37,977 nucleotides of DNA from Oscillospiraceae bacterium. GTDB taxonomy: Bacteria > Bacillota > Clostridia > Oscillospirales > Ruminococcaceae. Below are positions 1 through 7,351 of this stretch, one piece after another. Location: positions 1-37,977 of the forward strand of contig WRBI01000026.1 of assembly GCA_009784625.1 (NCBI GenBank), given 5' to 3'. The notes beneath the pieces were generated by a model. It did not search any database, was not told the DNA's origin, and saw only the letters and a program-made list of their open reading frames with translations. Both the position numbers and the translations under genes were made by a program. Numbering within the stretch: position 1 is the first letter of the stretch; each line of letters starts with the position of its first letter.

Positions 1-6
1 CGTCCG

Positions 7-36
7 TCGGTCGGTCGGTCGGTCGGTCGGTCGGTT
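7..36. repeat. GGTC tetranucleotide microsatellite
   Basis: About seven tandem copies of GGTC/CGGT sit at the very start of the window. No gene is attached to it. It may be a phase-variable tract or simply the place where an assembly broke. From here to 304 I see no convincing coding region. Confidence 0.85.
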
Positions 37-162
37 TAAGTATGGCAGATTTCATGGCGAAATTCAAGCCTTTTCGTGTGAATTTTGCGGGTGTTCATCC
101 TATTGTAACATGTTTCGGCGGGGTGTGCAAGCGGGAATATCATGCCCGACTTTTGGATGTAA

Positions 163-232
163 ATGGGTGAAAGCAAAATATAAATTTTTCAAAGGCCACG
201 AAAAGTTTATATTTTCCCCGCTGCGCGCCCAT
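163..232. other. Nested inverted repeat in a gene-free stretch
   Basis: Outer arms AATGGG (163-168) and CCCATT (227-232) enclose perfect 10-bp arms AAAATATAAA (175-184) and TTTATATTTT (206-215). The fold could be a structured transcript or a DNA-level palindrome. No family is recognised. The surrounding 37-304 holds nothing else I can name apart from a weak GC-rich hairpin near 275-297. Confidence 0.3.
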
Positions 233-304
233 TGACACCCAAAAGCCAGCCATGATGCGTTGCAATCATCTTTAGCGCAAGCGCAAGGGCGCTTCGCCGT
301 GTAG

Positions 305-547
305 CTATTTTATCTCTTGTTCAAGGGTATCAAATTCAGGGGTGCTGAAAAATTGCCCTAATGTAATTTCAAGGCCATCACAAAGTTTTTTGATTGACGC
401 GACCTCCGGGCTTTTGCTTTTCTCGCCGAGTATGCTATAAACGGTAGATGGGTCTACCCCGCAAACAGTAGCAAGGCTGTTGGCGTTTAGTCCTTTAATA
501 TCACACAATTCATGAATCCTATTAGTTATGGCTTCTTTTAGCGTCAT
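305..547 (-). CDS. XRE/Cro-CI family transcriptional regulator
   Basis: An 80-residue protein consisting almost only of a helix-turn-helix domain (about residues 8-65). The NANSLATVCGVDPSTVYSI segment matches the two DNA-contact helices of the Cro/CI family, followed by the usual SPEVASIKKLCDGLEITL tail helices. It is a compact single-domain repressor, the size of type II antitoxin or small phage/mobile-element regulators. The ATG at 547 has a GGAGG-like site just upstream. It is divergent from the interrupted ORF at 678, and the palindrome at 609-632 between them is its likely operator. The target is inferred from position only. Confidence 0.88.
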   Translation of the reverse strand: MTLKEAITNRIHELCDIKGLNANSLATVCGVDPSTVYSILGEKSKSPEVASIKKLCDGLEITLGQFFSTPEFDTLEQEIK

Positions 548-608
548 GCTTCAAATCCTCCAAATCTGCGATATATCCCAATGATATTTTAGACTATTCG
601 AAGGAAGT

Positions 609-665
609 ATTTCTGGGACTTGTCCCAGAAATGATTGTATGATATTATGGTATATATCCCAGAAA
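609..665. promoter_or_regulatory. Perfect 11-bp palindrome with half-sites, overlapping a promoter
   Basis: ATTTCTGGGAC (609-619) and GTCCCAGAAAT (622-632) form an exact inverted repeat with a 2-bp spacer. A further half-site, ATCCCAGAAAG, lies at 655-665, and another ATATATCCCA lies at about 571-580. The palindrome overlaps the -35 (TTGTCC, 620-625) of a + strand promoter whose -10 is TATTAT (643-648) with 17-bp spacing. The geometry is that of a repressor operator controlling the divergent pair; the XRE protein at 305-547 is the obvious candidate. Confidence 0.7.
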
Positions 666-677
666 GGAGGAAACATC

Positions 678-842
678 ATGAAGCAATTTCAAATAGAACT
701 TGACGAAACGGCATGTATATGGCTAAATCATATCGCGGAAGTCACAGGCTAATCGGTTGAAGAAGCCATCTCCAACGGCATATTTCAGCAAATTGCGAGC
801 TTGGAAGAGAGTGCGGTTAAAGCATTTACTTATCGCGAATAG
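678..842 (+). pseudogene. Small ORF interrupted by an in-frame TAA
   Basis: ATG at 678 follows a strong AGAAAGGAGG site and a recognisable promoter. Reading gives a 24-residue start (MKQFQIELDETACIWLNHIA and on), a TAA at 750-752, then 29 more in-frame residues (SVEEAISNGIFQQIASLEES and on) to TAG at 840-842. The two halves read like one 54-residue protein of the ribbon-helix-helix/antitoxin-like small type, broken by a single nonsense codon. Alternatives are a sequencing error, a truncated 24-residue peptide, or stop-codon recoding. A rho-independent terminator follows directly. Confidence 0.5.
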
Positions 843-849
843 CAAAACC

Positions 850-892
850 AAACGTCCCAGATGCGGCAAGACTGCTGCTTCGGGGCGTTTTT
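850..892 (+). terminator. Terminator after the interrupted ORF
   Basis: AACGTCCC (851-858) pairs with GGGGCGTT (882-889, one G-U pair) and runs into a short T tract (888-892). From here to 1041 I see no supported gene; there is an imperfect direct repeat of TTACGACACACATATG near 923-1005. Confidence 0.5.
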
Positions 893-1041
893 GGCTTTAT
901 AAGTTAATCGCTTGTGGTTAGGTTACGACACACATATGAACAAATGCGAACGTGAAGCCATTTATCGGGGATTTTGGTTACGACATTACTTACGACACGC
1001 ATATGGACGAATACGCACAAATCGCAATAATAATTTGCAAA

Positions 1042-1075
1042 ATGAAAAATCCCCGTTCAATTCAAACGGAGATTT
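1042..1075 (-). terminator. Terminator for the tRNA
   Basis: AATC-CCGTT (1048-1057) pairs with AACGG-GATT (1065-1074). On the minus strand the stem is followed by ATTTTTCATTTT, so it ends the tRNA transcript. Confidence 0.6.
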
Positions 1076-1134
1076 CATCATAGGTAGAATGGCTTAGTTA
1101 CCGCATAAAACAGTATTTTCGCCACTCATAGGGT

Positions 1135-1211
1135 TGGTGGGCCATCACGGACTCGAACCGCGGACCAACCGGTTATGAGCCGGTTGCTCTAACCAACTGA
1201 GCTAATGGCCC
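1135..1211 (-). tRNA. tRNA with CAU anticodon (Ile2 or elongator Met)
   Basis: The reverse strand gives a 77-nt cloverleaf with a GGGCCAT/ATGGCCC acceptor stem, D-loop AGCTCAGTTGGTTAGAGC, anticodon arm ACCGG-CTCATAA-CCGGT, T-loop GGTTCGAGTCC and an encoded CCA (1135-1137). The anticodon is CAU. The CTCATAA loop and the AGCAnCCGGCTCATAACCGG context resemble the lysidine-modified tRNA-Ile2 of Firmicutes, but elongator tRNA-Met can share it. It is not an initiator: the three G-C pairs under the anticodon loop are absent. Confidence 0.93.
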
Positions 1212-1320
1212 AAGAATGAAAGTACCGCCGAACCGGTGCGTTCGGCAGCATGTTCTTGGCCAGGCCGTATGCCTGTTATTGTACTGTCTTGCACCCTCAA
1301 CCATTATACCACTGCGCAAA

Positions 1321-1364
1321 TAAAAAAACAAGAGGGGCGATTGATTTTACCGCAGCCGCCCCTC
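1321..1364 (-). terminator. Minus-strand terminator
   Basis: GAGGGGCG (1332-1339) pairs with CGCCCCTC (1357-1364). On the minus strand the stem is followed by TTGTTTTTTT. It is the second of two tandem terminators behind the broken membrane-protein gene. Confidence 0.7.
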
Positions 1365-1368
1365 TATA

Positions 1369-1410
1369 CCAAAGAAAAAGGAGGCCGGCTTTCCAGCGAG
1401 GCCTCCTTTG
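1369..1410. terminator. Bidirectional terminator
   Basis: GGAGGCC (1380-1386) pairs with GGCCTCC (1400-1406). The minus strand continues into TTTTTCTTT, so it mainly serves the gene at 1419-1759; the plus strand has only TTTG. Confidence 0.65.
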
Positions 1411-1418
1411 TATATCTG

Positions 1419-1759
1419 CTATACGTTTGTGTGGGATTTGCTGCCCTCGGTTCTTTCTTTCCGCCTCAAAACGGTGACCATGATTAAAACCTGGACGGCA
1501 AAGGCCGCGGCGTGAACAATCGTCCACATGCCCACCATCACCATCGACAAGCGCCTGTCTTGGGTCAGAAAAAAGAGCGCCAGCTGAGAGTGCCAATGAT
1601 GCTGATCGGAAAAAGCCACTTCTTGTGGAAACTTTTACGCTGCTTATCATCATCCTCATCCGTCTGCGTTTGGGCAGCAAGCAGGCTGTCCGCGCTGTTT
1701 TTGAGGTTTCCCGCGTTGTAAGCCGCCTGTTTTTGTGGTATGATGTTCTTTGGTAAGGT
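1419..1759 (-). pseudogene. Frameshifted small two-TM membrane protein
   Basis: Two overlapping minus-strand frames read as one protein. The first (1759 down to 1565) gives a polar N-terminal part with an EDDD stretch, ending in KKWLFPISIIGTLS. The second (open 1619 to 1419) continues LALFFLTQDRRLSMVMVGMW and then a second hydrophobic helix, ending in a charged RRKERTEGSK tail. Joined near 1580-1600 they make a plausible protein of about 110 residues with two transmembrane helices. No start codon with a ribosome site is visible in the first frame, so the 5' end may also be damaged. Two terminators lie immediately downstream, which supports a once-functional gene. No family recognised. Confidence 0.42.
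1716..1744 (+). promoter_or_regulatory. proC promoter
   Basis: TTGTAA (1716-1721), 17-bp spacer, TATGAT (1739-1744). It lies 76 bases before the proC start and inside the damaged minus-strand gene. Confidence 0.6.
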
Positions 1760-1819
1760 TCAAACACCACACGGCTCACAAGATGGGAATAGAGATTGGC
1801 GGAAAGGCGGCTGAAAAAT

Positions 1820-2620
1820 ATGTATAAGGTTGGCTTTATCGGGAGCGGGAACATGGCTTCGGCTATGATGGGCGGAATGATTGCCGGCGGGTTCGCGCCG
1901 GGCAAGATCATCGCCGCCGACCCCAGTTTAGACGCTTTGCGCGCTGTCAAAGATAAGCTGTCGGTCAAGACCACCGCAAACAACCGGCGGGCGGCCAGAC
2001 AGTCCCGGCTGATTTTTCTGACCGTTAAGCCGCAATACTACAACCAAACCATCGCCGAGATTCGAGATATTATCTGCGTGGACTGTGATAAAATTTTAAT
2101 CACGGTCGCACCCGGCTGGACACTGGCGCGGGTACAGGACGAGCTGGGCAAACCGGCAAAAATCATACGGACTATGCCCAACACCCCGGCCCTGGTCGGC
2201 GAAGGGATGACCGCCTATTGTCCAAATGACCTGCTCACCCCCGAAGAGATTGAAGAGATTTCCGGCCTGCTCGCGGGCTTTGGCCAGGCCAGGCAACTGC
2301 CCGAGCATCTGTTTGATGCGTTTACCGCGCTGTGCGGCTCCTCCCCTGCCTTTGTCTTTATGATGATCGAGGCGATGGCCGACGCCGCCGTGCTTGAAGG
2401 GTTCCCGCGTGCGCTTGCTTATTCGCTCGCGTCCCAAGCGGTTTTGGGCAGCGCAAAGATGGTGCGCGACCTTGAACTTCACCCCGGCATTCTCAAAGAT
2501 ATGGTCTGCTCACCGGGCGGGTCCACCATCGAGGGGGTTCGCTCGCTTGAGGAGTCCGGCCTGCGCGCCGCGTTTATAAAGGCTCTGGCCGCCGCCGCCC
2601 AAAAGGCGAAAAGCATCTGA
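1820..2620 (+). CDS. proC: Pyrroline-5-carboxylate reductase
   Basis: Cytosolic enzyme that reduces pyrroline-5-carboxylate to proline with NAD(P)H, the last step of proline synthesis. The N-terminus has the Rossmann motif GFIGSGNMASAM (residues 4-15), the middle has RTMPNTPALVGEGMT, and the C-terminal dimerisation domain carries the signature SPGGSTIEGVRSLEESGLR. The 266-residue length is normal. The frame stays open upstream to a TTG at 1796, but the ATG at 1820 is preceded by GGAAAGGCGG at 1801-1810 and fits the family start. Its own promoter is at 1716-1744. The next gene follows after 37 bases. Confidence 0.95.
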   Translation: MYKVGFIGSGNMASAMMGGMIAGGFAPGKIIAADPSLDALRAVKDKLSVKTTANNRRAARQSRLIFLTVKPQYYNQTIAEIRDIICVDCDKILITVAPGWTLARVQDELGKPAKIIRTMPNTPALVGEGMTAYCPNDLLTPEEIEEISGLLAGFGQARQLPEHLFDAFTALCGSSPAFVFMMIEAMADAAVLEGFPRALAYSLASQAVLGSAKMVRDLELHPGILKDMVCSPGGSTIEGVRSLEESGLRAAFIKALAAAAQKAKSI

Positions 2621-2657
2621 CATCCCGCGCAATCCACACTAAAGGAATGAAACAAGC

Positions 2658-3161
2658 TTGGTTGAGTCAATCATCGAACTGTTTACCGGGGTAATTCCGC
2701 CCTGGCTGACCGTACTGGTTATTTCCATGCTGCCGCTTATTGGGCTGCACGGCGGCTTTGTGGCCGCCCTGCTTCTGAATGTCCCCTGGGAGCAGGCCAT
2801 CGTTCTAGCCATCGCCGGAAACATCATACCCGTGCCGTTTATTCTGATTTTTATCCGCGCGGTTCTCGCCTTTATGAGCCGGAATAAATACCTGCGTCCG
2901 ATTTCGAAATTTTTAGAGGACAAGGCGCTGCGCAAGGCCTCTGAGCTGGTGCGGAAGTATCCGGGGCGGGTGAGCATCGGGCTGTTTGTTTTTGTGGCAG
3001 CACCCCTGCCCGGATCGGGCGCCTGGACCGGCTCGCTGATTTCAGCGCTGTTGGGCGTGCCTTTCCGGCAGTCTTTTCCGATGATTTCGCTGGGTGTGGT
3101 CGGAGCCTGTGCGATTATGCTCATTCTCGCTTATGCGTTCCCCTACGCGATGGGGTTTTGA
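2658..3161 (+). CDS. Small multidrug export family membrane protein (COG2426-like)
   Basis: A 167-residue integral membrane protein with about four hydrophobic helices. The segments LPLIGLHGGFVAALLLNVPW near the start and APLPGSGAWTGSLISALLGV in the second half match the Sm_multidrug_ex family, whose transport role is poorly established. The start is a TTG at 2658 with AAAGGA about 10 bases upstream; there is no better ATG. It is probably co-transcribed with proC. Its stop codon TGA (3159-3161) is the first TGA of the intergenic heptad repeat that follows. Confidence 0.8.
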   Translation: MVESIIELFTGVIPPWLTVLVISMLPLIGLHGGFVAALLLNVPWEQAIVLAIAGNIIPVPFILIFIRAVLAFMSRNKYLRPISKFLEDKALRKASELVRKYPGRVSIGLFVFVAAPLPGSGAWTGSLISALLGVPFRQSFPMISLGVVGACAIMLILAYAFPYAMGF

Positions 3162-3218
3162 CAGTTGACAGTTGACAATGGACAGTCAATGTATCGGTCA
3201 ATTTTAAATATCACAAAG
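3159..3218. repeat. Heptad-arm intergenic element, copy 1 (degenerate)
   Basis: Left arm TTGACAG/TTGACAG/TTGACAA, then AATGTATCGG and an AT-rich centre; the second hairpin and right arm are missing or eroded. Same family as the eleven copies listed below. Confidence 0.75.
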
Positions 3219-3242
3219 TTTTCAAGGAAAGTTTTTTACACT

Positions 3243-3270
3243 TTTCTCACCGCGAAAAATGTGATATAAT
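3243..3270 (+). promoter_or_regulatory. Candidate sortase promoter
   Basis: A consensus TATAAT at 3265-3270 lies in an AT-rich stretch 84 bases before the sortase start. The -35 is weak (TTTTCT-like at about 3242-3247 with 17-bp spacing). Confidence 0.45.
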
Positions 3271-3353
3271 GTTTTATATTAGGATTCCGGCGGAGATGTT
3301 CCCGCTGATCTTTGGCCCATTTTGTGGCTATCATCCAAAAAGGAGATTTGTTT

Positions 3354-4481
3354 ATGCACAAAATTAACAAAAGAAAGCTGGCCGCTATATTTTTGGCGGC
3401 AATCATGCTGGTCAGCGCGCAGGCCGCGTTTGGGGCCCGCGATCTGCCCACTGCCCTTTCTATCGGGACGGGGACCGGCCGGAACTACGTGGCCGACTAT
3501 CTGGCCGAGCGCGGGATTACCGCCGAAGAGGCCGGGCTGGCCACCAGCCAACCTCTGACACCGGCTGAAATACAAGCCCAGGCCCGCGCCGCAATGGCGG
3601 TGGGCACAGCGGCCGGTGGTTTTGTTCCCAGCACGGTGCAGCCGTTTGCAAATTCACAGTCGTCCATTCGCAGCCACGCGGCCGTCAATTCGGACGTCAA
3701 GGGCTGGCTTGTAATTCCGAACACCAACATCACCCACCCAATCACGCTCAGCACAGCCGACAACAATTACTACTTATACCGCGACTGGCGGGGGAACAAC
3801 TACGCCGGCCGGCTGAACTGGCAAAACTGGAACCAGTTCCCGGATACCGCGTCCTACCTCGATTTCCGTACACGGCTGGGCAACAGCTGGGCAAATTCTT
3901 CGCGCAATATAAACATTTACGGCCACAACTGGAACAACCTGCGCCACCCGCTTAGAATCGGCAATCACCCCGGTTTTTCGATGTTCGCGCAGCTCAAGTC
4001 CTACACCGATATCAACTTCGCCACCTCTAATCCACACATCTATTTTTCAACAGGCGACATGGAGGGGATTTGGCGGGTATTCGCGGTCGGTTACGCGCAC
4101 ACCACACCCATGTTCTTCTACAACAACCCCAACCCCAGCCGCGAAGCGACCGAGACGCTGATCAGCGAATGGCGGGCCAGAAGCCATATCAACTTTAACG
4201 TGCCGGTAAGCGCGGACGACCGCCTGCTCACCCTCACCACCTGTACCCGGGTACACGGAACAACGGATACCCAGCGGTTTGTGGTTGTCGCCCGCCTGCT
4301 CCGCCCGGGTGAGAGTGAAAACGACGTTGTCACCGCCACCCCCAACACAAACATCCGTCACCCCGACTTTACGCAGCCCACCCGCCTGCCCCCGGCGCCT
4401 GCCTCCGCCGGCCAGACCGCACCGGCCGCCGACACAGGCAACCCCACTCCGCAGTTAGAGGGCACCCCGCTCAACCCCTAA
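3354..4481 (+). CDS. Class B sortase-like transpeptidase with long N- and C-terminal extensions
   Basis: Extracytoplasmic membrane-anchored transpeptidase. Residues 9-27 are a signal/anchor helix. The sortase beta-barrel spans about 108-318: GWLVIPNTNITHPI is the typical entry strand, His191 (IYGHNW), Cys297 (LTLTTCT) and Arg308 (TQRFVV) fit the catalytic triad. The 375-residue length exceeds typical sortase B (about 250) because of an Ala-rich linker (30-107) and a Pro/Ala/Thr-rich tail (319-375), perhaps wall-spanning. ATG at 3354 follows AAAAGGAG; the upstream in-frame start lies before the ribosome site. No sorting-signal substrate is visible next to it, so its target is unknown. Confidence 0.88.
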   Translation: MHKINKRKLAAIFLAAIMLVSAQAAFGARDLPTALSIGTGTGRNYVADYLAERGITAEEAGLATSQPLTPAEIQAQARAAMAVGTAAGGFVPSTVQPFANSQSSIRSHAAVNSDVKGWLVIPNTNITHPITLSTADNNYYLYRDWRGNNYAGRLNWQNWNQFPDTASYLDFRTRLGNSWANSSRNINIYGHNWNNLRHPLRIGNHPGFSMFAQLKSYTDINFATSNPHIYFSTGDMEGIWRVFAVGYAHTTPMFFYNNPNPSREATETLISEWRARSHINFNVPVSADDRLLTLTTCTRVHGTTDTQRFVVVARLLRPGESENDVVTATPNTNIRHPDFTQPTRLPPAPASAGQTAPAADTGNPTPQLEGTPLNP

Positions 4482-4496
4482 GATAAAATAAAACCA

Positions 4497-4562
4497 AAGG
4501 ACGGAGAACAGAAGGACGCGTGTACGCACGCCCTGTCTGCTTTTCGTCCTTCCCACTTTTTT
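4497..4562 (+). terminator. Branched terminator between sortase and galM
   Basis: AAGGACG (4497-4503) pairs with CGTCCTT (4545-4551); an inner GCGTG/CACGC hairpin sits between them, and the stem is followed by CCCACTTTTTT. Confidence 0.65.
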
Positions 4563-4582
4563 ATAACCCGGGAGGAGATCGT

Positions 4583-5632
4583 ATGAAGATAACCGCACTG
4601 CCTTACGGCAAGCTGAACGACGGGCGGGAAGTCACCTGCTACACGCTCGAACAGGGCCAGATCAAAGTCGAGATTCTCAACTACGGCGGAATTGTCCGCG
4701 CGCTTTACCTGCCGGACAAACACGGAAAGGTGGCCGACGTTGTGCTGGGCCAGGTTGACCTGCCCGGATATATCGAGAACAAAGGATATCTCGGCTGTGC
4801 GGTCGGCCGCAATTCGAACCGGATTTCGGGCGCGTCGTTTAACCTGTTTGATCAAAAAGTAAATTTAGAAGCCAACGACGGCGCGAATAACTTGCACAGC
4901 GGCCCGCTTGGATTATCCAACCGGCTGTTCGCCGCCGAAGTACACACATTCAACAACCTGCCCGCGCTTTTGCTCAGCCATACCATCGAGGACGGCAGCG
5001 ACGGGTTCCCCGGCAATTTGATCGTCACCATCGCCTATGCCTTAACCGAAGACAACGCCCTGATGATCGATTATCGCGCGGTTTCGGACAAAAACACGGT
5101 CATCAACCTGACCAATCACAGCTACTTTAACCTGGCCGGGCACGACAGCGGGAACATCTATGGCCACACCTTAGAGCTGGACGCACCTTTCTACACCCCC
5201 GGCAGCGGCGAGTGCGTCCCGACCGGCGAGATTCTGAAAGTCAAGGACACACCATTTGACTTTTTCACCGCGCCAAAACCGATCGGCCGGGATATTCACA
5301 GCGCGCTGACACAGGTAAGCCAGTACGGCGGCTATGACCACAACTTTGTACTAAAAGGCGTCGGTTACCGAAAGGTCGCCACCCTGACCGAACCGGAAAG
5401 TGGGCGGGTGATGAAAGTACACACCGATCTACCCGGCGTACAAATCTACACAGGCAACCACTTTGACGGCGAAATCCCGCACAAAGACGGGGTAAAATAC
5501 CCCAAGCACGCCGGCATCTGCCTGGAGACCCAATTCTTCCCGAATACCCCGAATACCCCGTGGTTCCCATCGGTCTTCTTCGCGGCGGGAGAGGATTATA
5601 CGTTTACAACAACCTACCAATTCAGCTGGTAA
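4583..5632 (+). CDS. galM: Aldose 1-epimerase (galactose mutarotase)
   Basis: Interconverts alpha and beta anomers of galactose/glucose in the cytosol, feeding the Leloir pathway. Family hallmarks are ILNYGGIVRALYLPDKHGK near the N-terminus, NNLHSGPLG (substrate-binding His), LTNHSYFNLAGH (catalytic His region) and ICLETQFFPNTPN (catalytic Glu) near the C-terminus. The 349-residue length is normal. ATG at 4583 follows GGAGGAG at 4571-4577. No other galactose gene is nearby. A strong terminator closes the unit. Confidence 0.95.
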   Translation: MKITALPYGKLNDGREVTCYTLEQGQIKVEILNYGGIVRALYLPDKHGKVADVVLGQVDLPGYIENKGYLGCAVGRNSNRISGASFNLFDQKVNLEANDGANNLHSGPLGLSNRLFAAEVHTFNNLPALLLSHTIEDGSDGFPGNLIVTIAYALTEDNALMIDYRAVSDKNTVINLTNHSYFNLAGHDSGNIYGHTLELDAPFYTPGSGECVPTGEILKVKDTPFDFFTAPKPIGRDIHSALTQVSQYGGYDHNFVLKGVGYRKVATLTEPESGRVMKVHTDLPGVQIYTGNHFDGEIPHKDGVKYPKHAGICLETQFFPNTPNTPWFPSVFFAAGEDYTFTTTYQFSW

Positions 5633-5675
5633 CCGGGGCCGCCGGCATCCGGTCTGCGTGTGGTATAAGAAATAT

Positions 5676-5710
5676 AAAAGGGCAAGACCCGAACGGTCTT
5701 GCCCTTTTTA
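5676..5710 (+). terminator. Strong rho-independent terminator after galM
   Basis: AAAAGGGCAAGACC (5676-5689) pairs perfectly with GGTCTTGCCCTTTT, with a 5-base loop and terminal T5. Confidence 0.92.
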
Positions 5711-5781
5711 GGCTACCCCTTTGTGACTGCCAAGAATACCGGCGCCACGGACGGGTGAGGTCTGCCGAAACGGCGCTGACA

Positions 5782-5810
5782 TTGACAGCAAGCGCATATT
5801 GGGGTACAAT
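5782..5810 (+). promoter_or_regulatory. Consensus promoter of rpe
   Basis: TTGACA (5782-5787), 17-bp spacer, TACAAT (5805-5810). Transcription would start near 5817, which excludes the alternative upstream start at 5813 and supports the ATG at 5873. Confidence 0.85.
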
Positions 5811-5872
5811 AAATGTCTAAAGTGTATGTCCGATCAAACCGGGTCTTTAGGCTGGCCGCCGGGAGGAAAAAG

Positions 5873-6529
5873 ATGAAGATTGCGCCGTCTCTTCTTGCTT
5901 GTGATTTTGCCCGGATGGGGGACGAATGCGCGGCTATGGCCCTGGCCGGGGCCGGCCTTTTACATCTGGATATCATGGACGGCCACTTTGTCCCGAATAT
6001 CTCGTTTGGGCCGCCGGTCGTCAAAGCTTTGCGGCCGCGGGTGGACATCCCTTTTGATGTACACTTGATGGTCACCCACCCGATTGACTACATCCTGCCT
6101 TTTGCGAAAGCGGGGGCGGATATCATCACCTTTCACATCGAGGCGGCTTCACCGGTAAAAGAGACCATCGCGCGCATCCGCGGGCAGGGGGTGACCCCCG
6201 GTCTGGTCGTCAAACCGAAAACCGATATTCGGGAAGTGTTTGGCTATCTCGACCAAGTCGGGATGGTGCTCATCATGACGGTTGAACCCGGGTTTGGCGG
6301 GCAGGCGTTTATGGAGGACCAACTGCCCAAGATCGCGGCACTGCGCAAAGAAGTGGATGCCCGCGGCCTTGCCGTTGACATTCAGGTAGACGGCGGGATC
6401 TCGCGGGAGAACATCGCCAAAGCCGCGGCGGCCGGCGCCAACGTCTTCGTGGCCGGATCAGCACTCTTTTCCCAAGCCGACTACGCCGCCGGAATCCGGG
6501 AGCTTAAGCAGTTGACAGTTGACAGTTGA
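5873..6529 (+). CDS. rpe: Ribulose-phosphate 3-epimerase
   Basis: Interconverts ribulose 5-phosphate and xylulose 5-phosphate in the pentose phosphate pathway. TIM barrel with APSLLACDFARMGDE at the N-terminus, the metal-binding DIMDGHFVPNISFG, the DVHLMV strand, the VEPGFGGQAFMEDQLPKI loop and QVDGGISREN. 218 residues, normal. ATG at 5873 follows GGGAGG at 5861-5866. The last residues (QLTVDS and the stop) are encoded by the heptad arm of the following repeat element. Confidence 0.96.
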   Translation: MKIAPSLLACDFARMGDECAAMALAGAGLLHLDIMDGHFVPNISFGPPVVKALRPRVDIPFDVHLMVTHPIDYILPFAKAGADIITFHIEAASPVKETIARIRGQGVTPGLVVKPKTDIREVFGYLDQVGMVLIMTVEPGFGGQAFMEDQLPKIAALRKEVDARGLAVDIQVDGGISRENIAKAAAAGANVFVAGSALFSQADYAAGIRELKQLTVDS

Positions 6530-6619
6530 CAGTGAAGGTATCGCTTCGCGATGACTTTAAGTAACGTCCGCGCAGCGGACACAATAACTGTCAACCGTAC
6601 ACTGTCAACTGTCCACTGA
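6510..6619. repeat. Heptad-arm intergenic element, copy 2 (TTGACAG subtype)
   Basis: Left arm of three TTGACAG units, hairpin ATCGC-TTC-GCGAT, AT-rich spacer, hairpin GTCCGC-GCA-GCGGAC, right arm of CTGTCAA units. It lies between convergent genes and supplies the 3' codons and stops of both. Confidence 0.92.
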
Positions 6620-7189
6620 TTCAACCCCCGCCAGGGCTTCGAGTGCGTCCGGCTGCTTTAACAGCTCGCCGTGCTCTTCGATATAGGCGGCCAGTACGGC
6701 GCCGACCCCTACCAGTTTGCCGTATTCACTCAGAAAGCTTGTGCTGAGCTGATCGCCGATATCCAGCGGGTGTACGATCAGCCGGTAGCCACAGCCCATC
6801 GAATAGAGCGCGCTGGCCAGGATTCGCTGCCGGTAGAGTGTCCAGGTTTTGGACGCGCCGGCCAGCAAAGTTTCGGGGTTCTCAAACGCGAAGACAATGG
6901 GCGGCGGCCCGGGGATGAATTTCCCCTGCGGCAAGACCTCGCCGCCCGAAAGCCGGGTGTAATAGATGACGCAGCCGCCCTCGGCCCGCGGGTAAACTTC
7001 GATATAGAGCTTTGCCTTTTGAGGCTGGAATCCGGCGGTCAGTTTGCCCTCGGTCAACAGGTCAATTAGGACTTTGCGGGTGTTCTCGTCCTTGTAGTCA
7101 AGGTCCCGATAGTCGATTCCCAGCCGCTCCAAGTCGTCGGGCAAAAGGGTGACTTTGAGTTTATCCGGGCCGACGAGTGAAAACTCCAT
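6605..7189 (-). CDS. MecA-like adaptor protein
   Basis: A 194-residue cytosolic protein resembling MecA, the adaptor that delivers substrates to ClpC for degradation. The N-terminal domain shows LKVTLLPDDLERLGIDYRDL and the helix DENTRKVLIDLLTE. The C-terminal half ends in a MecA-like EYGKLVGVGAVLAAYIEEHG stretch. It is slightly shorter than Bacillus MecA (about 218). ATG at 7189 follows GGGGTGAG. The last residues, ESVDS and stop, come from the repeat element shared with convergent rpe. It is divergent from rnfC. Its targets here cannot be inferred. Confidence 0.8.
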   Translation of the reverse strand: MEFSLVGPDKLKVTLLPDDLERLGIDYRDLDYKDENTRKVLIDLLTEGKLTAGFQPQKAKLYIEVYPRAEGGCVIYYTRLSGGEVLPQGKFIPGPPPIVFAFENPETLLAGASKTWTLYRQRILASALYSMGCGYRLIVHPLDIGDQLSTSFLSEYGKLVGVGAVLAAYIEEHGELLKQPDALEALAGVESVDS

Positions 7190-7205
7190 TTGCTCACCCC
7201 TTTTT

Positions 7206-7330
7206 CAATTGACAATTGACAATGTACAATTGACAATGAATGTATCGCTTTGCGATTTATTTAAATAACGTCCACACAGTGGACTTCATAATTGTCCATT
7301 GTCCATTGTCAACTGTTTACTGTCAACTGC
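7206..7330. repeat. Heptad-arm intergenic element, copy 3 (TTGACAA subtype)
   Basis: Arms of TTGACAA units on the left and TTGTCAA/TTGTCCA units on the right. Core hairpins ATCGC-TTT-GCGAT and GTCCAC-ACA-GTGGAC; the second carries a paired G-C to A-T change relative to copy 2. It fills almost the whole gap between the divergent mecA-like and rnfC genes, and I see no separate promoter for either. Confidence 0.92.
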
Positions 7331-7351
7331 CAAAACCGGAGGCTTTATTAT

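Noticed and set aside
912-1097. Plus-strand 61-residue ORF before the tRNA
   Set aside because: No ribosome site, Arg/Asn-rich composition, contains the tRNA terminator and an internal imperfect direct repeat.
1297-1983. Long minus-strand ORF opposite the proC start
   Set aside because: It reads antisense to proC and through two terminators; the composition is that of a shadow frame.
5813-5872. Upstream start giving rpe 20 extra residues
   Set aside because: It lies before the predicted transcription start of the consensus promoter and lacks a ribosome site.
7206-7330. Tandem TTGACAA units as a CRISPR array
   Set aside because: Units are 7 bp with no spacers and are arranged as inverted arms; no cas gene is present.
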